From positions 1-8,498 of the forward strand of contig JAKAPB010000054.1 of NCBI GenBank assembly GCA_021823045.1: a stretch of 8,498 bases of DNA, written 5' to 3'. The stretch is from Actinomycetes bacterium. Lineage in GTDB: Bacteria; Actinomycetota; Acidimicrobiia; Acidimicrobiales; Acidimicrobiaceae. Both the position numbers and the translations under genes were made by a program. This document shows, piece by piece, positions 1 through 6,341 of the stretch (position 1 is its first letter; each line of letters starts with the position of its first letter). The notes beneath the pieces are model-generated. The model had not been told where the DNA came from. It saw nothing but the letters and a program-made list of their open reading frames with translations, and ran no database searches.

Positions 1-39
1 CCACTTCGCTTAGGGCGCGTGCGATCGAACAGGGTTGAG

Positions 40-68
40 TTGAAATTTCTTCAAGTTTCACGTATACC
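40..68 (+). promoter_or_regulatory. Sigma-70-type promoter for the SRPBCC/oxidoreductase operon
   Basis: A -35 element TTGAAA (40-45) and a -10 element TATACC (63-68) are separated by exactly 17 bases. Each differs from the housekeeping consensus at one or two positions. Transcription would begin near position 75, about 60 bases before the GTG start at 134. The match and spacing are read directly from the sequence; activity is inferred. Confidence 0.55.
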
Positions 69-83
69 ACATTACCGGAACTG

Positions 84-100
84 AGTAGCGTTTCGCTACT
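84..100. promoter_or_regulatory. 17-bp palindrome, likely operator or leader hairpin
   Basis: AGTAGCG (84-90) and CGCTACT (94-100) are perfect inverted repeats around a TTT centre. The site lies just after the predicted transcription start near 75 and 33 bases before the start codon. A repressor bound here would block early elongation; as RNA it would form a 7-bp stem with a tight 3-base loop near the ribosome binding site. No regulator gene adjoins it in the window, so the cognate protein, if any, is unknown. Confidence 0.5.
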
Positions 101-133
101 ATGTAGTGAATCGCAACTCATTAGGGGGGCAAA

Positions 134-697
134 GTGGTTGAAGTATGGGAAAAGAGCTGGGCCGAAAACGTCCCCCAGACCTTCGGAGCGGGACCGACTG
201 ACCCGATCCGGCTGCAAGATCAGCCAGGCACTTGGGTTCGGGTCGACGTTGCTGCACCAGTAGGGCGGGTGTGGGAAATCGTAACCGACATCGAGTTGCC
301 TGCTCGTTTCTCCGACGAGTTCCTCGGTGCGACCTGGATCAGCGAGGGTCCAGAGCTCGGAGCGTCTTTCCTAGGGCGGAGTCGCCACCCGTCTATCGGC
401 GAGTGGGAGGTCGAGTCGTTTGTCGATGTCTACGAAGAGGGTCGGTCGTTTGGGTGGGCGACGGTCGATCGTGCGAATCCTGGTTCGAGGTGGAGGTACG
501 ACTTGAGCCCGAACGGCGATTTGGTGCAACTGCGGTATTCGATGTCGATTGGACCCGGACCGTCGGGCATTTCACTCGCCATCGAAGCGATGCCAGAACT
601 AGAATCCCGCATCTTACGACGCCGGATTCTTGAGCATCACGGCAACATGACGCGCACGGTTGAGGGGATAAAGTCCATGGCCGAGGAGGCCGAGTGA
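134..697 (+). CDS. SRPBCC-fold (polyketide cyclase/START-like) protein
   Basis: This 187-residue protein has the SRPBCC pattern. A first strand at about residues 34-40 (WVRVDVAAP) leads into a helix with the VWEIVTDIELPARF signature (46-59), then alternating strands. A final amphipathic helix from about residue 160 closes the ligand pocket in this fold. Such proteins bind or transform small hydrophobic ligands; substrate and activity cannot be told from sequence. The GTG start at 134 is preceded by a G-rich Shine-Dalgarno-like run, AGGGGGG (123-129). The stop overlaps the next start by four bases (GTGA, 694-697), so the two genes are almost certainly co-translated. G+C is much higher than in the rest of the window. 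Probably cytoplasmic: no signal peptide or membrane segment is visible. Confidence 0.85.
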   Translation: MVEVWEKSWAENVPQTFGAGPTDPIRLQDQPGTWVRVDVAAPVGRVWEIVTDIELPARFSDEFLGATWISEGPELGASFLGRSRHPSIGEWEVESFVDVYEEGRSFGWATVDRANPGSRWRYDLSPNGDLVQLRYSMSIGPGPSGISLAIEAMPELESRILRRRILEHHGNMTRTVEGIKSMAEEAE

Positions 698-1749
698 CGC
701 TTAAAATCGGTATCACCGCCGTGCCTTCGATGCCAGCGATGACCGAGTATGTGGTCGAGGCCGAGCGCCTCGGCGCAGCCTCGGTGTGGGTGCCCGAGTT
801 CTGGGCCTACGACGGGCTCACTCCTTTGGGCTATCTGGCTCGCGCGACTTCATCAATTCAGCTGGGCACCGCTATCGTCCAACTCGGGACGAGGACTCCG
901 GCGATGCTGGCCATGTCGGCGATGACGCTTCAGCAGCTGTCGGGGGGACGATTTGTACTGGGCATCGGAACAAGTGGTCCCCAGGTGATGGAAGGCTGGC
1001 ACGGTGTACCGTTTGCAAAGGCAGTTGCGCGGACGCGCGAGACGATCGAAATCGTGCGAATGGTGACACGCGGCGAACGACTGGCCTACAACGGTACGGT
1101 AATGACTATTCCGTTGCAAGGTGGCGAGGGTAAGTCTCTCCGAAGTGCGGCACCGCCCGTGGAGGTGCCAATCTTTGTCGCTTCACTCGGTCCCGCAAAC
1201 CTTCGCCTTACCGGTCAACTCGCCGACGGGTGGATTGGAAACTCCTTCTTCTGCGAGACTTCGTCCGTCTTCTTCGACGAGATCGCCGCTGGCGCAAAGT
1301 CGGCGGTTCGAAAGTTGCAGGATATTGAGCTGACCGTCGCGGTCAGTTGTGAGTTCACCGACGACATAGAAGGAGCGGGTCGACGCCACGCGGAGGGTTA
1401 CGCTTTCACCTTTGGAGCTATGGGTTCAAATGCCTCAAATTTCTACAACCAAGCGTTCGAGCGACAGGGCTTCGGAGCAGCGGTTGCCGAGGTCCAGAAG
1501 CTGTGGCAAGCCGGGGACCGCGATGGTGCTCGCCATGCGATACCGATCGAGATCGGTCTCCGTACCAACTTGATTGGGCCGCCCGAAGAGGTGCTGAAGC
1601 GTCTGCGCGAATATCGTGACTGCGGTGTCGGTACTCTCCGCGTGAACCCGATGGGGGAGGCGCTTGACGCGCAACTCGAGAATCTCGGCCTACTTCTTGA
1701 CCTTGTCCGCCGCGTCAACGCTGAATCTAGTCAACCGTCCAGCAGCTAA
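694..1749 (+). CDS. LLM-class (probably F420-dependent) oxidoreductase
   Basis: This 351-residue protein is a typical-length member of the bacterial luciferase-like monooxygenase superfamily, a TIM barrel using F420 or FMN. Visible signatures are the N-terminal strand LKIGI (3-7), the AERLGAASVWVPEF helix/strand (23-36), and QLSGGRFVLGIGTSGPQ (81-97), the usual barrel-centre motif. An (L)ADGWIGN segment in the middle and a C-terminal LIGPPEEVLKRLREYRDCGV block, the standard superfamily ending, are also present. In actinobacteria these enzymes reduce or oxidise varied small molecules by hydride transfer with F420; the cofactor here is inferred from family and host. The GTG start follows GAGGAGG about six bases upstream, inside the previous gene's end. 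The overlap implies coupled expression with the SRPBCC protein, which may bind a related substrate. Few family members are assigned a substrate and I cannot assign one here. Confidence 0.9.
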   Translation: MTLKIGITAVPSMPAMTEYVVEAERLGAASVWVPEFWAYDGLTPLGYLARATSSIQLGTAIVQLGTRTPAMLAMSAMTLQQLSGGRFVLGIGTSGPQVMEGWHGVPFAKAVARTRETIEIVRMVTRGERLAYNGTVMTIPLQGGEGKSLRSAAPPVEVPIFVASLGPANLRLTGQLADGWIGNSFFCETSSVFFDEIAAGAKSAVRKLQDIELTVAVSCEFTDDIEGAGRRHAEGYAFTFGAMGSNASNFYNQAFERQGFGAAVAEVQKLWQAGDRDGARHAIPIEIGLRTNLIGPPEEVLKRLREYRDCGVGTLRVNPMGEALDAQLENLGLLLDLVRRVNAESSQPSSS

Positions 1750-1792
1750 GGCCGGGGCTTGTGGGAAGGTTCCGCAAGCCACGGTTGACTAG
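1727..1792 (+). terminator. Nested inverted repeat ending the oxidoreductase operon
   Basis: An outer perfect 12-bp inverted repeat pairs CTAGTCAACCGT (1727-1738) with ACGGTTGACTAG (1781-1792). It encloses an inner 9-bp stem, GGCTTGTGG (1756-1764) with CCGCAAGCC (1772-1780), which has one G-U pair and a 7-base loop. The right arms abut at 1780/1781, so both helices could stack. The outer left arm is inside the coding sequence and the stop codon is at 1747-1749. There is no following T-run, so it is not a classical intrinsic terminator; T-less hairpin terminators or RNA 3'-end stabilisers are plausible. Confidence 0.55.
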
Positions 1793-2167
1793 GCCAATGC
1801 ATCCGTAAAGAGGCGAGCAGATCTCCATTCTGGAATCAAGGGGAAAAGATCTACTTTCGAATGTTGCCTAAGCTTGCCGTCCTAGTTTGTTTCTAATGGC
1901 GACTTACAGGTCGGCTTTTCCGTCATCAGGAGATTGTCGAGCAAGGCCGATATCGACTGAGCGTGAAAACTAACACGGCCGACCGCACGGTGCCTGCGAT
2001 CGACTACCACCTTACGCTTGTTTTCAACATAACGACGGCTTGGGGATCGAACAATGATCGCTAAATCTATTGGTGGGGTGCCAAGCGGAGATGTTAGCTG
2101 GGATATGATTCCGAAGACGTCACTTTTTCGGATCACGAGAAGTGCCAATTTCGAAGGGATTGATTCG
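1793..2167. other. Gene-free stretch before the small membrane protein gene
   Basis: I see no convincing gene in these 375 bases. A minus-strand open frame (1882-2184, 100 codons) and an upstream in-frame extension of the next gene (from 2054) are both open, but neither has recognisable protein features or a good ribosome binding site. Drop in G+C relative to the preceding operon is obvious. Nothing resembling a tRNA, insertion-sequence end or strong promoter stands out. Confidence 0.5.
2153..2159 (+). promoter_or_regulatory. Ribosome binding site that fixes the start at 2168
   Basis: GAAGGGA lies 8 bases before ATG 2168. The upstream in-frame ATG at 2054 has only a weak GGGG preceding it. 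The 38 residues it would add show no hydrophobic or conserved character. The internal start is therefore preferred. Confidence 0.6.
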
Positions 2168-2641
2168 ATGGCTGAATCCAGCACCTATAAGTATGTGCCC
2201 CATCCCCACACAGTGAGAAAGTTGTCTCATCAAGATGCGCCCGTAAAGGGAACAGATCAGCTGCTAAAAGGCTCCGTCGTGGCGCGTCTTAATGCATGGA
2301 TCGCGGTCAAAGTCACTACAGGAGTGGGAACGATGTGGTGCGCCTACGCCTTCGCCCTACTGGCGATCGTTAGTTTACCTTCGGCTATACGGTCCCATAG
2401 TCCGGTGATCTTGGTTTCATGGATATCGCAGACGTTCCTACAGTTAGTGCTACTCTCGGTAATTATCGTTGGTCAAAATGTTTTAGCCGCGGCTCAGGAT
2501 AAAAGGTCAGAGGCTACCTACGAGGATGCAGACGCCGTCCTGCACGAAGCGGTCGAAATTCAGGAGCATTTGAAGCAGCAGGATGCGACCCTGAGTATAC
2601 TGATCGAGAGGCTCGCCGCTCTAGAGGCACGCATAAGCTAG
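2168..2641 (+). CDS. Small two-helix membrane protein, actinobacterial hypothetical
   Basis: This 157-residue protein has a polar N-terminal tail (1-40) and a first membrane helix at about 52-74 (GVGTMWCAYAFALLAIVSLP). A short loop follows, then a second helix at about 79-102 (VILVSWISQTFLQLVLLSV) running into IVGQNVLAAAQDKR. The C-terminal cytoplasmic helix (about 115-156) is rich in E, Q and L and likely forms a coiled coil. The layout, including the GQN-x-x-AAA-x-D-x-R turn after helix two, resembles small actinobacterial membrane proteins related to the DUF1003 and low-affinity iron permease-like groups. I make this link from memory of the pattern, and no function follows from it. Two closely spaced helices plus a coiled coil suggest an oligomeric inner-membrane protein. 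It stands alone on the plus strand, with decayed sequence downstream. Confidence 0.7.
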   Translation: MAESSTYKYVPHPHTVRKLSHQDAPVKGTDQLLKGSVVARLNAWIAVKVTTGVGTMWCAYAFALLAIVSLPSAIRSHSPVILVSWISQTFLQLVLLSVIIVGQNVLAAAQDKRSEATYEDADAVLHEAVEIQEHLKQQDATLSILIERLAALEARIS

Positions 2642-3026
2642 GCCATCTACCTTCAAAAAATCCCGCTTTTGGCTAGCTAGCGGTCATCCCCGGGGACTGC
2701 TGGGACAACTAATCGAGCAAGTTATCGGTCTCCTTGGTTACCTCGGAGAGAAAAACTCCAGATTGTCGTGATCTATCCCGACTCAGATCATTGATGGTCC
2801 CCTCAAGCTCTAACGAAGGCAGCCTTGGTCGCCTGAGTCTAAGAGGAAGACGGTTGTATAAATCTAGCTGTTAGATTAAGTCGAGATGTTGAGCCTGCAT
2901 AAATGGCCAATTTCCCTCGAAGCAACACTGATGAGTAGCTAGCCGACACGAAACGGCAGGCCATGGTACGGACTTGCATCACAGAGCTGTTGCACAAGTT
3001 TATCGAACGCTCATTGAGCTATCTAG
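2642..3026. other. Gene-free stretch, possibly decayed coding sequence
   Basis: No intact gene is visible. Short open pieces occur on the plus strand (about 2679-2758, helix-like, rich in L and G; and 2963-3043, ITELLHKFIERSLSYLEGLL) and could be eroded upstream parts of the signalling gene described next, but neither can be assigned. A small hairpin is present: AATCTA (2861-2866) pairs with TAGATT (2872-2877) around a 5-base loop. Confidence 0.45.
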
Positions 3027-3399
3027 AAGGATTGCTCTCGTAACCGGGGCTTCGACTACCCGAGGTCCGACGGTGAGATTCTCTTGGTTGATCGGCATGG
3101 TTCAATTGTGACTCAAGCTTGTCTGGAGTTGCTCTCCTCAAATTACGACCATGCCGGGACATTCGAATTATACGGAAGTTTCCATGTCGGCTGAGCCTCT
3201 CCGCAATCGAGCTGAGCTGGCCTTTGTACATAGACGTCCAGCTTCACACCCTAAATGCTGGCGGTATGGCATCTGTGCTTCGCATGATTAAGGAGGTGAT
3301 TGCCATCTCAAATTGCTTAGCGAAAGACTCAGGAACCAGTCGCGCAAGATTCCGTTAGGAGTAGTCGCCAAAGACTCCGTTGTCAGTCGCCATAGATAA
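3027..3399 (+). pseudogene. Decayed PAS-GGDEF signalling gene fragment
   Basis: Three consecutive plus-strand pieces in three different frames spell one recognisable domain order. Frame A (3027-3191, stop TGA 3192-3194) reads SDGEILLVDRHGSIVTQ, like the first strands of a PAS sensor domain (typical: SD-x-I-L-V-D-R-D/H-G-x-I-V). Frame B (about 3191-3309) reads WPLYIDVQLHTLNAGGMASV then LRMIKEVIAIS, matching the last PAS strands and the usual RD(V/I)TE motif, with D and T lost. Frame C (about 3307-3399, stop TAA 3397-3399) reads LLSERLRNQS then IPLGVVAK, matching the linker that opens diguanylate cyclase domains (typical: LSERLRHQA-x-H-DPLTGLANR). The catalytic GGDEF motif and any EAL domain are not found downstream. 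At least two frameshifts, in-frame stops and lost conserved residues show an inactive gene. The recognition is from memory of the family pattern, so it stays tentative. Confidence 0.5.
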
Positions 3400-3721
3400 C
3401 GTAGAACAATAAAGCCAGAGGGCTTCCCGCCCCACGCCCCATTCCGGTTAGTAATAGCAAGGTATCTAGAGCGCGCAACTTGGTCAGATCGGTATTTGTG
3501 CCTCAAATGCTGAAGTATTGATGAGTTGTACCGTTTGCCAAGCAAGACACAGCCAATCTGCGCAACCAAGGCTGTCATCAGCCAGCTGGCGTAGGCTTGA
3601 CATATCCATGCAGCGACACCTATCCACGAGACCCTACACAACTTTGCGAAGTCCCACTCGATAGCCTGGTTCGCAGCAGGCCCGCTAGGAAAGCTCCCAA
3701 ACAGCTAGTCATCGATTCGGA
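3400..3721. other. Gene-free stretch between pseudogene and TetR gene
   Basis: No gene is supported in these 322 bases. A minus-strand open frame (3288-3641, 117 codons) crosses the pseudogene, but its composition is odd (many Trp and Arg, no family pattern), so I treat it as chance. Further pieces of the GGDEF domain could be expected here on the plus strand, but none is recognisable. No clear terminator for the minus-strand operon ending at 3722 was found. Confidence 0.45.
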
Positions 3722-4351
3722 CTAGGACAAAACGCCGAACTCAATGAACTTCTCCATCAGCGAGGTTAGCTTGTTAGGATTGAAATCGGCACCTTCGCCA
3801 AGTGATTCCAGGGTACTGAAGATCACCATCCCAAAAAGTGAAGTAGCCCTGGAACGAAGCCCGCCATCGTTTTGTGGCAGGTAAGAAGCTAAAGTGTCAA
3901 CGATCAGTGTTCTTGTAGCCAATATCTCCTCGGACCAAGGGCGGTCGTTTCGCCAGAGCTCGGCGAGAAGGAGTTTGGCAAAACTCGGATGTTCTGCAAC
4001 CGAGTTCACCAGTACATCGACGACGGCACGCCATTGAGTTGTTTCGCTGGCAAATTCGCATGCTTGCTTTATTGCCTCGGCTAATGCGACACCGCCATCG
4101 GCGAGCAGCTTTCCCATCAGCTTTGATTTGGAACCATATCGGTAAAACAAGGTTCCTTTAGCCACTCCAGCTCGAAGGGCAATTTCGTCCATAGTGGTGC
4201 CGGAGTAGTCTTTTTCAGAGAAGAGCTCTATAGCAGCATGAAACACTGGAATCTTTGTGGGACCATCTTCGTGCTCAGCAAGAAGCTCTCCGGGCAGCCT
4301 CGCTCCGGCCTTCGGCCTCCCATTCTCCTCATTTGGTTTGTCCTTGCTCAT
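3722..4351 (-). CDS. TetR/AcrR-family transcriptional regulator
   Basis: This 209-residue protein is of normal TetR length. After a polar N-terminal extension of about 30 residues, the DNA-binding domain follows: helix 1 at 34-48 (IPVFHAAIELFSEKD), then the helix-turn-helix at 52-78 with TTMDEIALRAGVAKGTLFYRYGSKSKL. This is a near-textbook TetR signature, with Gly62, Gly66 and the YRYGSK block that normally reads YYHFGSK. The remaining 130 residues form the variable ligand-binding and dimerisation domain; the ligand is unknown. The ATG at 4351 follows AGGTGGGTGAG and lies 11 bases after the stop of the upstream membrane-protein gene, so the two form one operon. It probably represses that operon, including itself, through the palindrome at 5380-5395, releasing when an exported or membrane-active compound binds. 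Confidence 0.92.
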   Translation of the reverse strand: MSKDKPNEENGRPKAGARLPGELLAEHEDGPTKIPVFHAAIELFSEKDYSGTTMDEIALRAGVAKGTLFYRYGSKSKLMGKLLADGGVALAEAIKQACEFASETTQWRAVVDVLVNSVAEHPSFAKLLLAELWRNDRPWSEEILATRTLIVDTLASYLPQNDGGLRSRATSLFGMVIFSTLESLGEGADFNPNKLTSLMEKFIEFGVLS

Positions 4352-4362
4352 TACTCACCCAC

Positions 4363-5361
4363 CTAGTCTCTGTTGACCAAACTGATATCAACAAATGGCC
4401 TGCCCCTAAGGCTCAGCAGTGCTAGTAGCCCGAGGCCAAAGGCAGCGTATATCCCGAGCACGAGAAGCTGGCCGCCGAGGTCATGGCCATGGAAAAACAG
4501 TACGTCTCGAACGGCATTCAGACCAGCACCGTTTGGCAGCAATCCACCAGCCTGCCTCCAAGGTACTGGAAGCATTGCCATCGGCCACGGACCTCCGGCC
4601 GACGGGTTTCCTACTACTACGAATCCCAAAATGACTAATCCGGTCCCAACTAGCCCAGCGGCGGATTGCAGTGCCGCGGTGGTCAATGAAACTGACGCAA
4701 CGATCAGTGTTCCAATAAGGATTATGGACAGTTCATGCCCCTGTTGATACCCGAAAGCATTGGTTACTATTGTGGCACCTCCAATAGCCGAGAGAATCGA
4801 ATAAGCCAGAAACATGGGGAGCCGCCTCACGTAGCCGATTAGTCCTTTTGGAGTCATGCCCATCAATAGACCAAAGATTACTGCGAAAAGATAGGCACCA
4901 ACTATCCAACCAATCACTAGGTAGAACTGCACCAGACCACCTGAATTGTTGCTCGGTAAAGGTTCCAGGTCCGAGACGCGAAGGATTGAATGACTCTGCT
5001 GGGCGACCCGCTGAAATACCCCCTCTATCAGGCTGGAAGCGACCGCTCCCTGAGCAGATGAAACGTAAAGCGTTGAAGAGTGCTGACTCGGGATGTATCC
5101 AGCGAATATTTGGGCATTTTCCACTTCTTGCACGAGCTTGGCTTTGGAGGTAGCCGACACAAGAGAGAGATCTGATGAAGATCCACCAAAAGAAGCTGAA
5201 AGCGACCGTATTTGGCTTTTACTAGCCAAAACTCCCACACCAAGGCCATGTGGTTCAGGCGAGTGTAACGCCCCAACGTAGGAACCTATGAAGGCCAATT
5301 GTATAGCCAGTACAGCAAAGCCAACTATGGCAATCAGGCACTTTCTTGACAACCCAGTCAT
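4363..5361 (-). CDS. DUF3533/YhgE-Pip-like six-helix membrane protein, putative exporter
   Basis: This 332-residue protein resembles the YhgE/Pip and DUF3533 group, related to ABC-2 type permeases. It has one N-terminal helix (about 7-32) and an extracytoplasmic domain of about 110 residues (33-142) rich in Ser, Ala and Gly. A membrane block follows, with helices near 143-168, 181-201, 211-234, 235-251 and 296-317. A re-entrant-like segment, PVPWRQAGGLLPNGAGLNAVRDVLFFHG (split around 265-292), keeps the W-R-x-x-x-x-L-P-x-G-A-G-x-x-x-x-R pattern of this group. No ATP-binding partner is encoded nearby. Such proteins are found in drug-resistance or cell-envelope contexts, often beside TetR genes; export of a toxic compound is inferred. 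The start at 5361 is chosen over 5409 because AGGAG sits 5 bases upstream and the longer form would read through the operator. The gene is followed after 11 bases by its likely regulator. Confidence 0.78.
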   Translation of the reverse strand: MTGLSRKCLIAIVGFAVLAIQLAFIGSYVGALHSPEPHGLGVGVLASKSQIRSLSASFGGSSSDLSLVSATSKAKLVQEVENAQIFAGYIPSQHSSTLYVSSAQGAVASSLIEGVFQRVAQQSHSILRVSDLEPLPSNNSGGLVQFYLVIGWIVGAYLFAVIFGLLMGMTPKGLIGYVRRLPMFLAYSILSAIGGATIVTNAFGYQQGHELSIILIGTLIVASVSLTTAALQSAAGLVGTGLVILGFVVVGNPSAGGPWPMAMLPVPWRQAGGLLPNGAGLNAVRDVLFFHGHDLGGQLLVLGIYAAFGLGLLALLSLRGRPFVDISLVNRD

Positions 5362-5365
5362 CGAA

Positions 5366-5371
5366 TCTCCT
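5366..5371 (-). promoter_or_regulatory. Ribosome binding site that fixes the start at 5361
   Basis: On the minus strand AGGAGA lies 4 bases before the ATG at 5361. The upstream in-frame ATG at 5409 would place codons across the operator palindrome and has no purine-rich leader. Confidence 0.7.
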
Positions 5372-5379
5372 ATCGATTG

Positions 5380-5395
5380 TACTGACTGGTCAGTA
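5380..5395. promoter_or_regulatory. TetR-type operator palindrome
   Basis: TACTGAC (5380-5386) and GTCAGTA (5389-5395) are perfect inverted repeats with a 2-base TG centre. One mismatch further out, three more bases on each side pair. The core TGAC-N2-GTCA and the 14-16 bp length are typical of TetR/AcrR operators. It lies 19 bases upstream of the membrane-protein start and overlaps the best -10 candidate, ideal for repression by the TetR protein encoded in the same operon. Confidence 0.7.
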
Positions 5396-5420
5396 TAATA
5401 GAATTTCAAGAACTTGCTTC
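5392..5420 (-). promoter_or_regulatory. Possible promoter of the membrane protein/TetR operon
   Basis: Reading the minus strand, a -10-like TATACT (5392-5397) overlaps one arm of the operator. The corresponding -35 position (5415-5420) reads GAAGCA, a poor match, so the promoter may depend on an activator or have a shifted start. A run of A/T bases (5394-5409) supports a promoter here. Confidence 0.35.
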
Positions 5421-5648
5421 ACTGTCGGACATAAGCTAGCAACGCGTAGGTCTAAGAGTGCAATGACAATGTCGCCCATAAAGAAAATCGAGAAATTCAC
5501 GTCACTGGGTTGGCCAAGAATTTGTGATCGTCTGGGGGAAAAGGCCGATCTCTCCTGGGTTGATTTTTAGCAATCCTCAAACGGGTCAAGTGGGTTTCGC
5601 TGAGTCGCGGGAGTAGCGGCGACCAGAATCCAGCTTCTATAGGGCCAC

Positions 5649-6341
5649 TTAGAGGATCGGCCGAAGGAACTGGTTTGTTTTTTTCTCGTGACCGATCGTC
5701 GTCGAGTCACCATGGCCAGGTAAGACGACAGTATCATCGGCGAGCGGTAGGATTTTTGCTGACATTGACTCCATGAGCTGAGAAAAGGAGCCACCTGGCA
5801 AGTCGGTTCTTCCAATGGACCCCCTAAAAAGGTGATCTCCCGAAAACAGTATGGGGGGTTGATCGTCAATCTTTAATGAAATGCAGACTGACCCTTGTGT
5901 GTGGCCTGGCGTATGCAATGCTATGAATTTCATACCAGCCCCGCTGACACTATCTCCATCCTGCAAGTCTGATATCAACTCGGGTGGCCGAAAGTCAAAC
6001 CCGGTTGACTCAAGAGCCGATCTGAGCATGCTAGAAGACGATATTGGATCATCTAGCATGTGGCGGTCTAAGGGGTGTATATACGTTTCAGCCATAGTCG
6101 GAAGACCGATATGTTGAAAGTGATCCGAGGACATGGTAACGAAGGTGGACACTCCGCCAACATGATCTACATGACCGTGAGTAGCTATGATAGCGACCGG
6201 CGTCAGTCCCCAATGGTTTATTCGCTCAACAACGGCTTGCGGGTCAGGGGGTAGGTCAATCAGAACACACTCCTTATGATTTACTGAGACGATCCAACAG
6301 TTGGTAGATGCAACCCAGAGGGGAATACCGTCAATTATCAT
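5649..6341 (-). CDS. Glyoxalase II-like metallo-beta-lactamase-fold hydrolase
   Basis: This 230-residue protein is a complete member of the small GloB/YcbL-like branch. Its metal site is intact: THGHVDH (H55, H57, D59, H60), then H147 in HTPGHTQGS, the bridging D169 in FSGDHLF, and H210 in LPGHG. Also present are SIGRTDLPGGS (175-185) and a C-terminal TTIGHEKKTNQFLR, both usual for this branch. The likely reaction is hydrolysis of a thioester such as an acyl-glutathione or mycothiol analogue, or a related dioxygenase-type reaction. The substrate is not decided by sequence, and a mycothiol link would be inference from the host group. The ATG at 6341 has only a weak GGCGG before it. It is cytoplasmic and monocistronic, divergent from pdtaR, with 287 bases separating it from the next minus-strand gene. 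Confidence 0.88.
   Translation of the reverse strand: MIIDGIPLWVASTNCWIVSVNHKECVLIDLPPDPQAVVERINHWGLTPVAIIATHGHVDHVGGVSTFVTMSSDHFQHIGLPTMAETYIHPLDRHMLDDPISSSSMLRSALESTGFDFRPPELISDLQDGDSVSGAGMKFIALHTPGHTQGSVCISLKIDDQPPILFSGDHLFRGSIGRTDLPGGSFSQLMESMSAKILPLADDTVVLPGHGDSTTIGHEKKTNQFLRPIL

Noticed and set aside
1882..2184. Minus-strand open frame of 100 codons.
   Set aside because: No recognisable motif, no good ribosome binding site, and it overlaps the start of the better-supported membrane-protein gene.
2671..2944. GGCTAGCTA (2671-2679) and TAGCTAGCC (2936-2944) as possible insertion-sequence ends.
   Set aside because: Only 9 bases, no flanking target duplication and no transposase between them. 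GCTAGC is common in the non-coding parts of this window.
3085..3120. GGTTCAATTG-like piece reminiscent of a tRNA T-arm.
   Set aside because: No matching acceptor, D or anticodon stems could be placed around it, and it falls inside the PAS-like reading frame.
3289..3300. TAAGGAGGTGAT, a near-perfect complement of the 16S rRNA 3' end, resembling a very strong ribosome binding site.
   Set aside because: No start codon at suitable spacing opens a real gene. The bases are the codons for K-E-V-I in the PAS end of the decayed signalling gene, so the match is best explained by coding history.
3288..3641. Minus-strand open frame of 117 codons, rich in Trp, Arg and Ser.
   Set aside because: It is antisense to the PAS-GGDEF remnant, has no family pattern and an unnatural composition.
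5346..5570. Plus-strand open frame of 74 codons between the two minus-strand units.
   Set aside because: It runs antisense through the start, ribosome binding site and operator of the membrane-protein operon, and shows no protein-like pattern.
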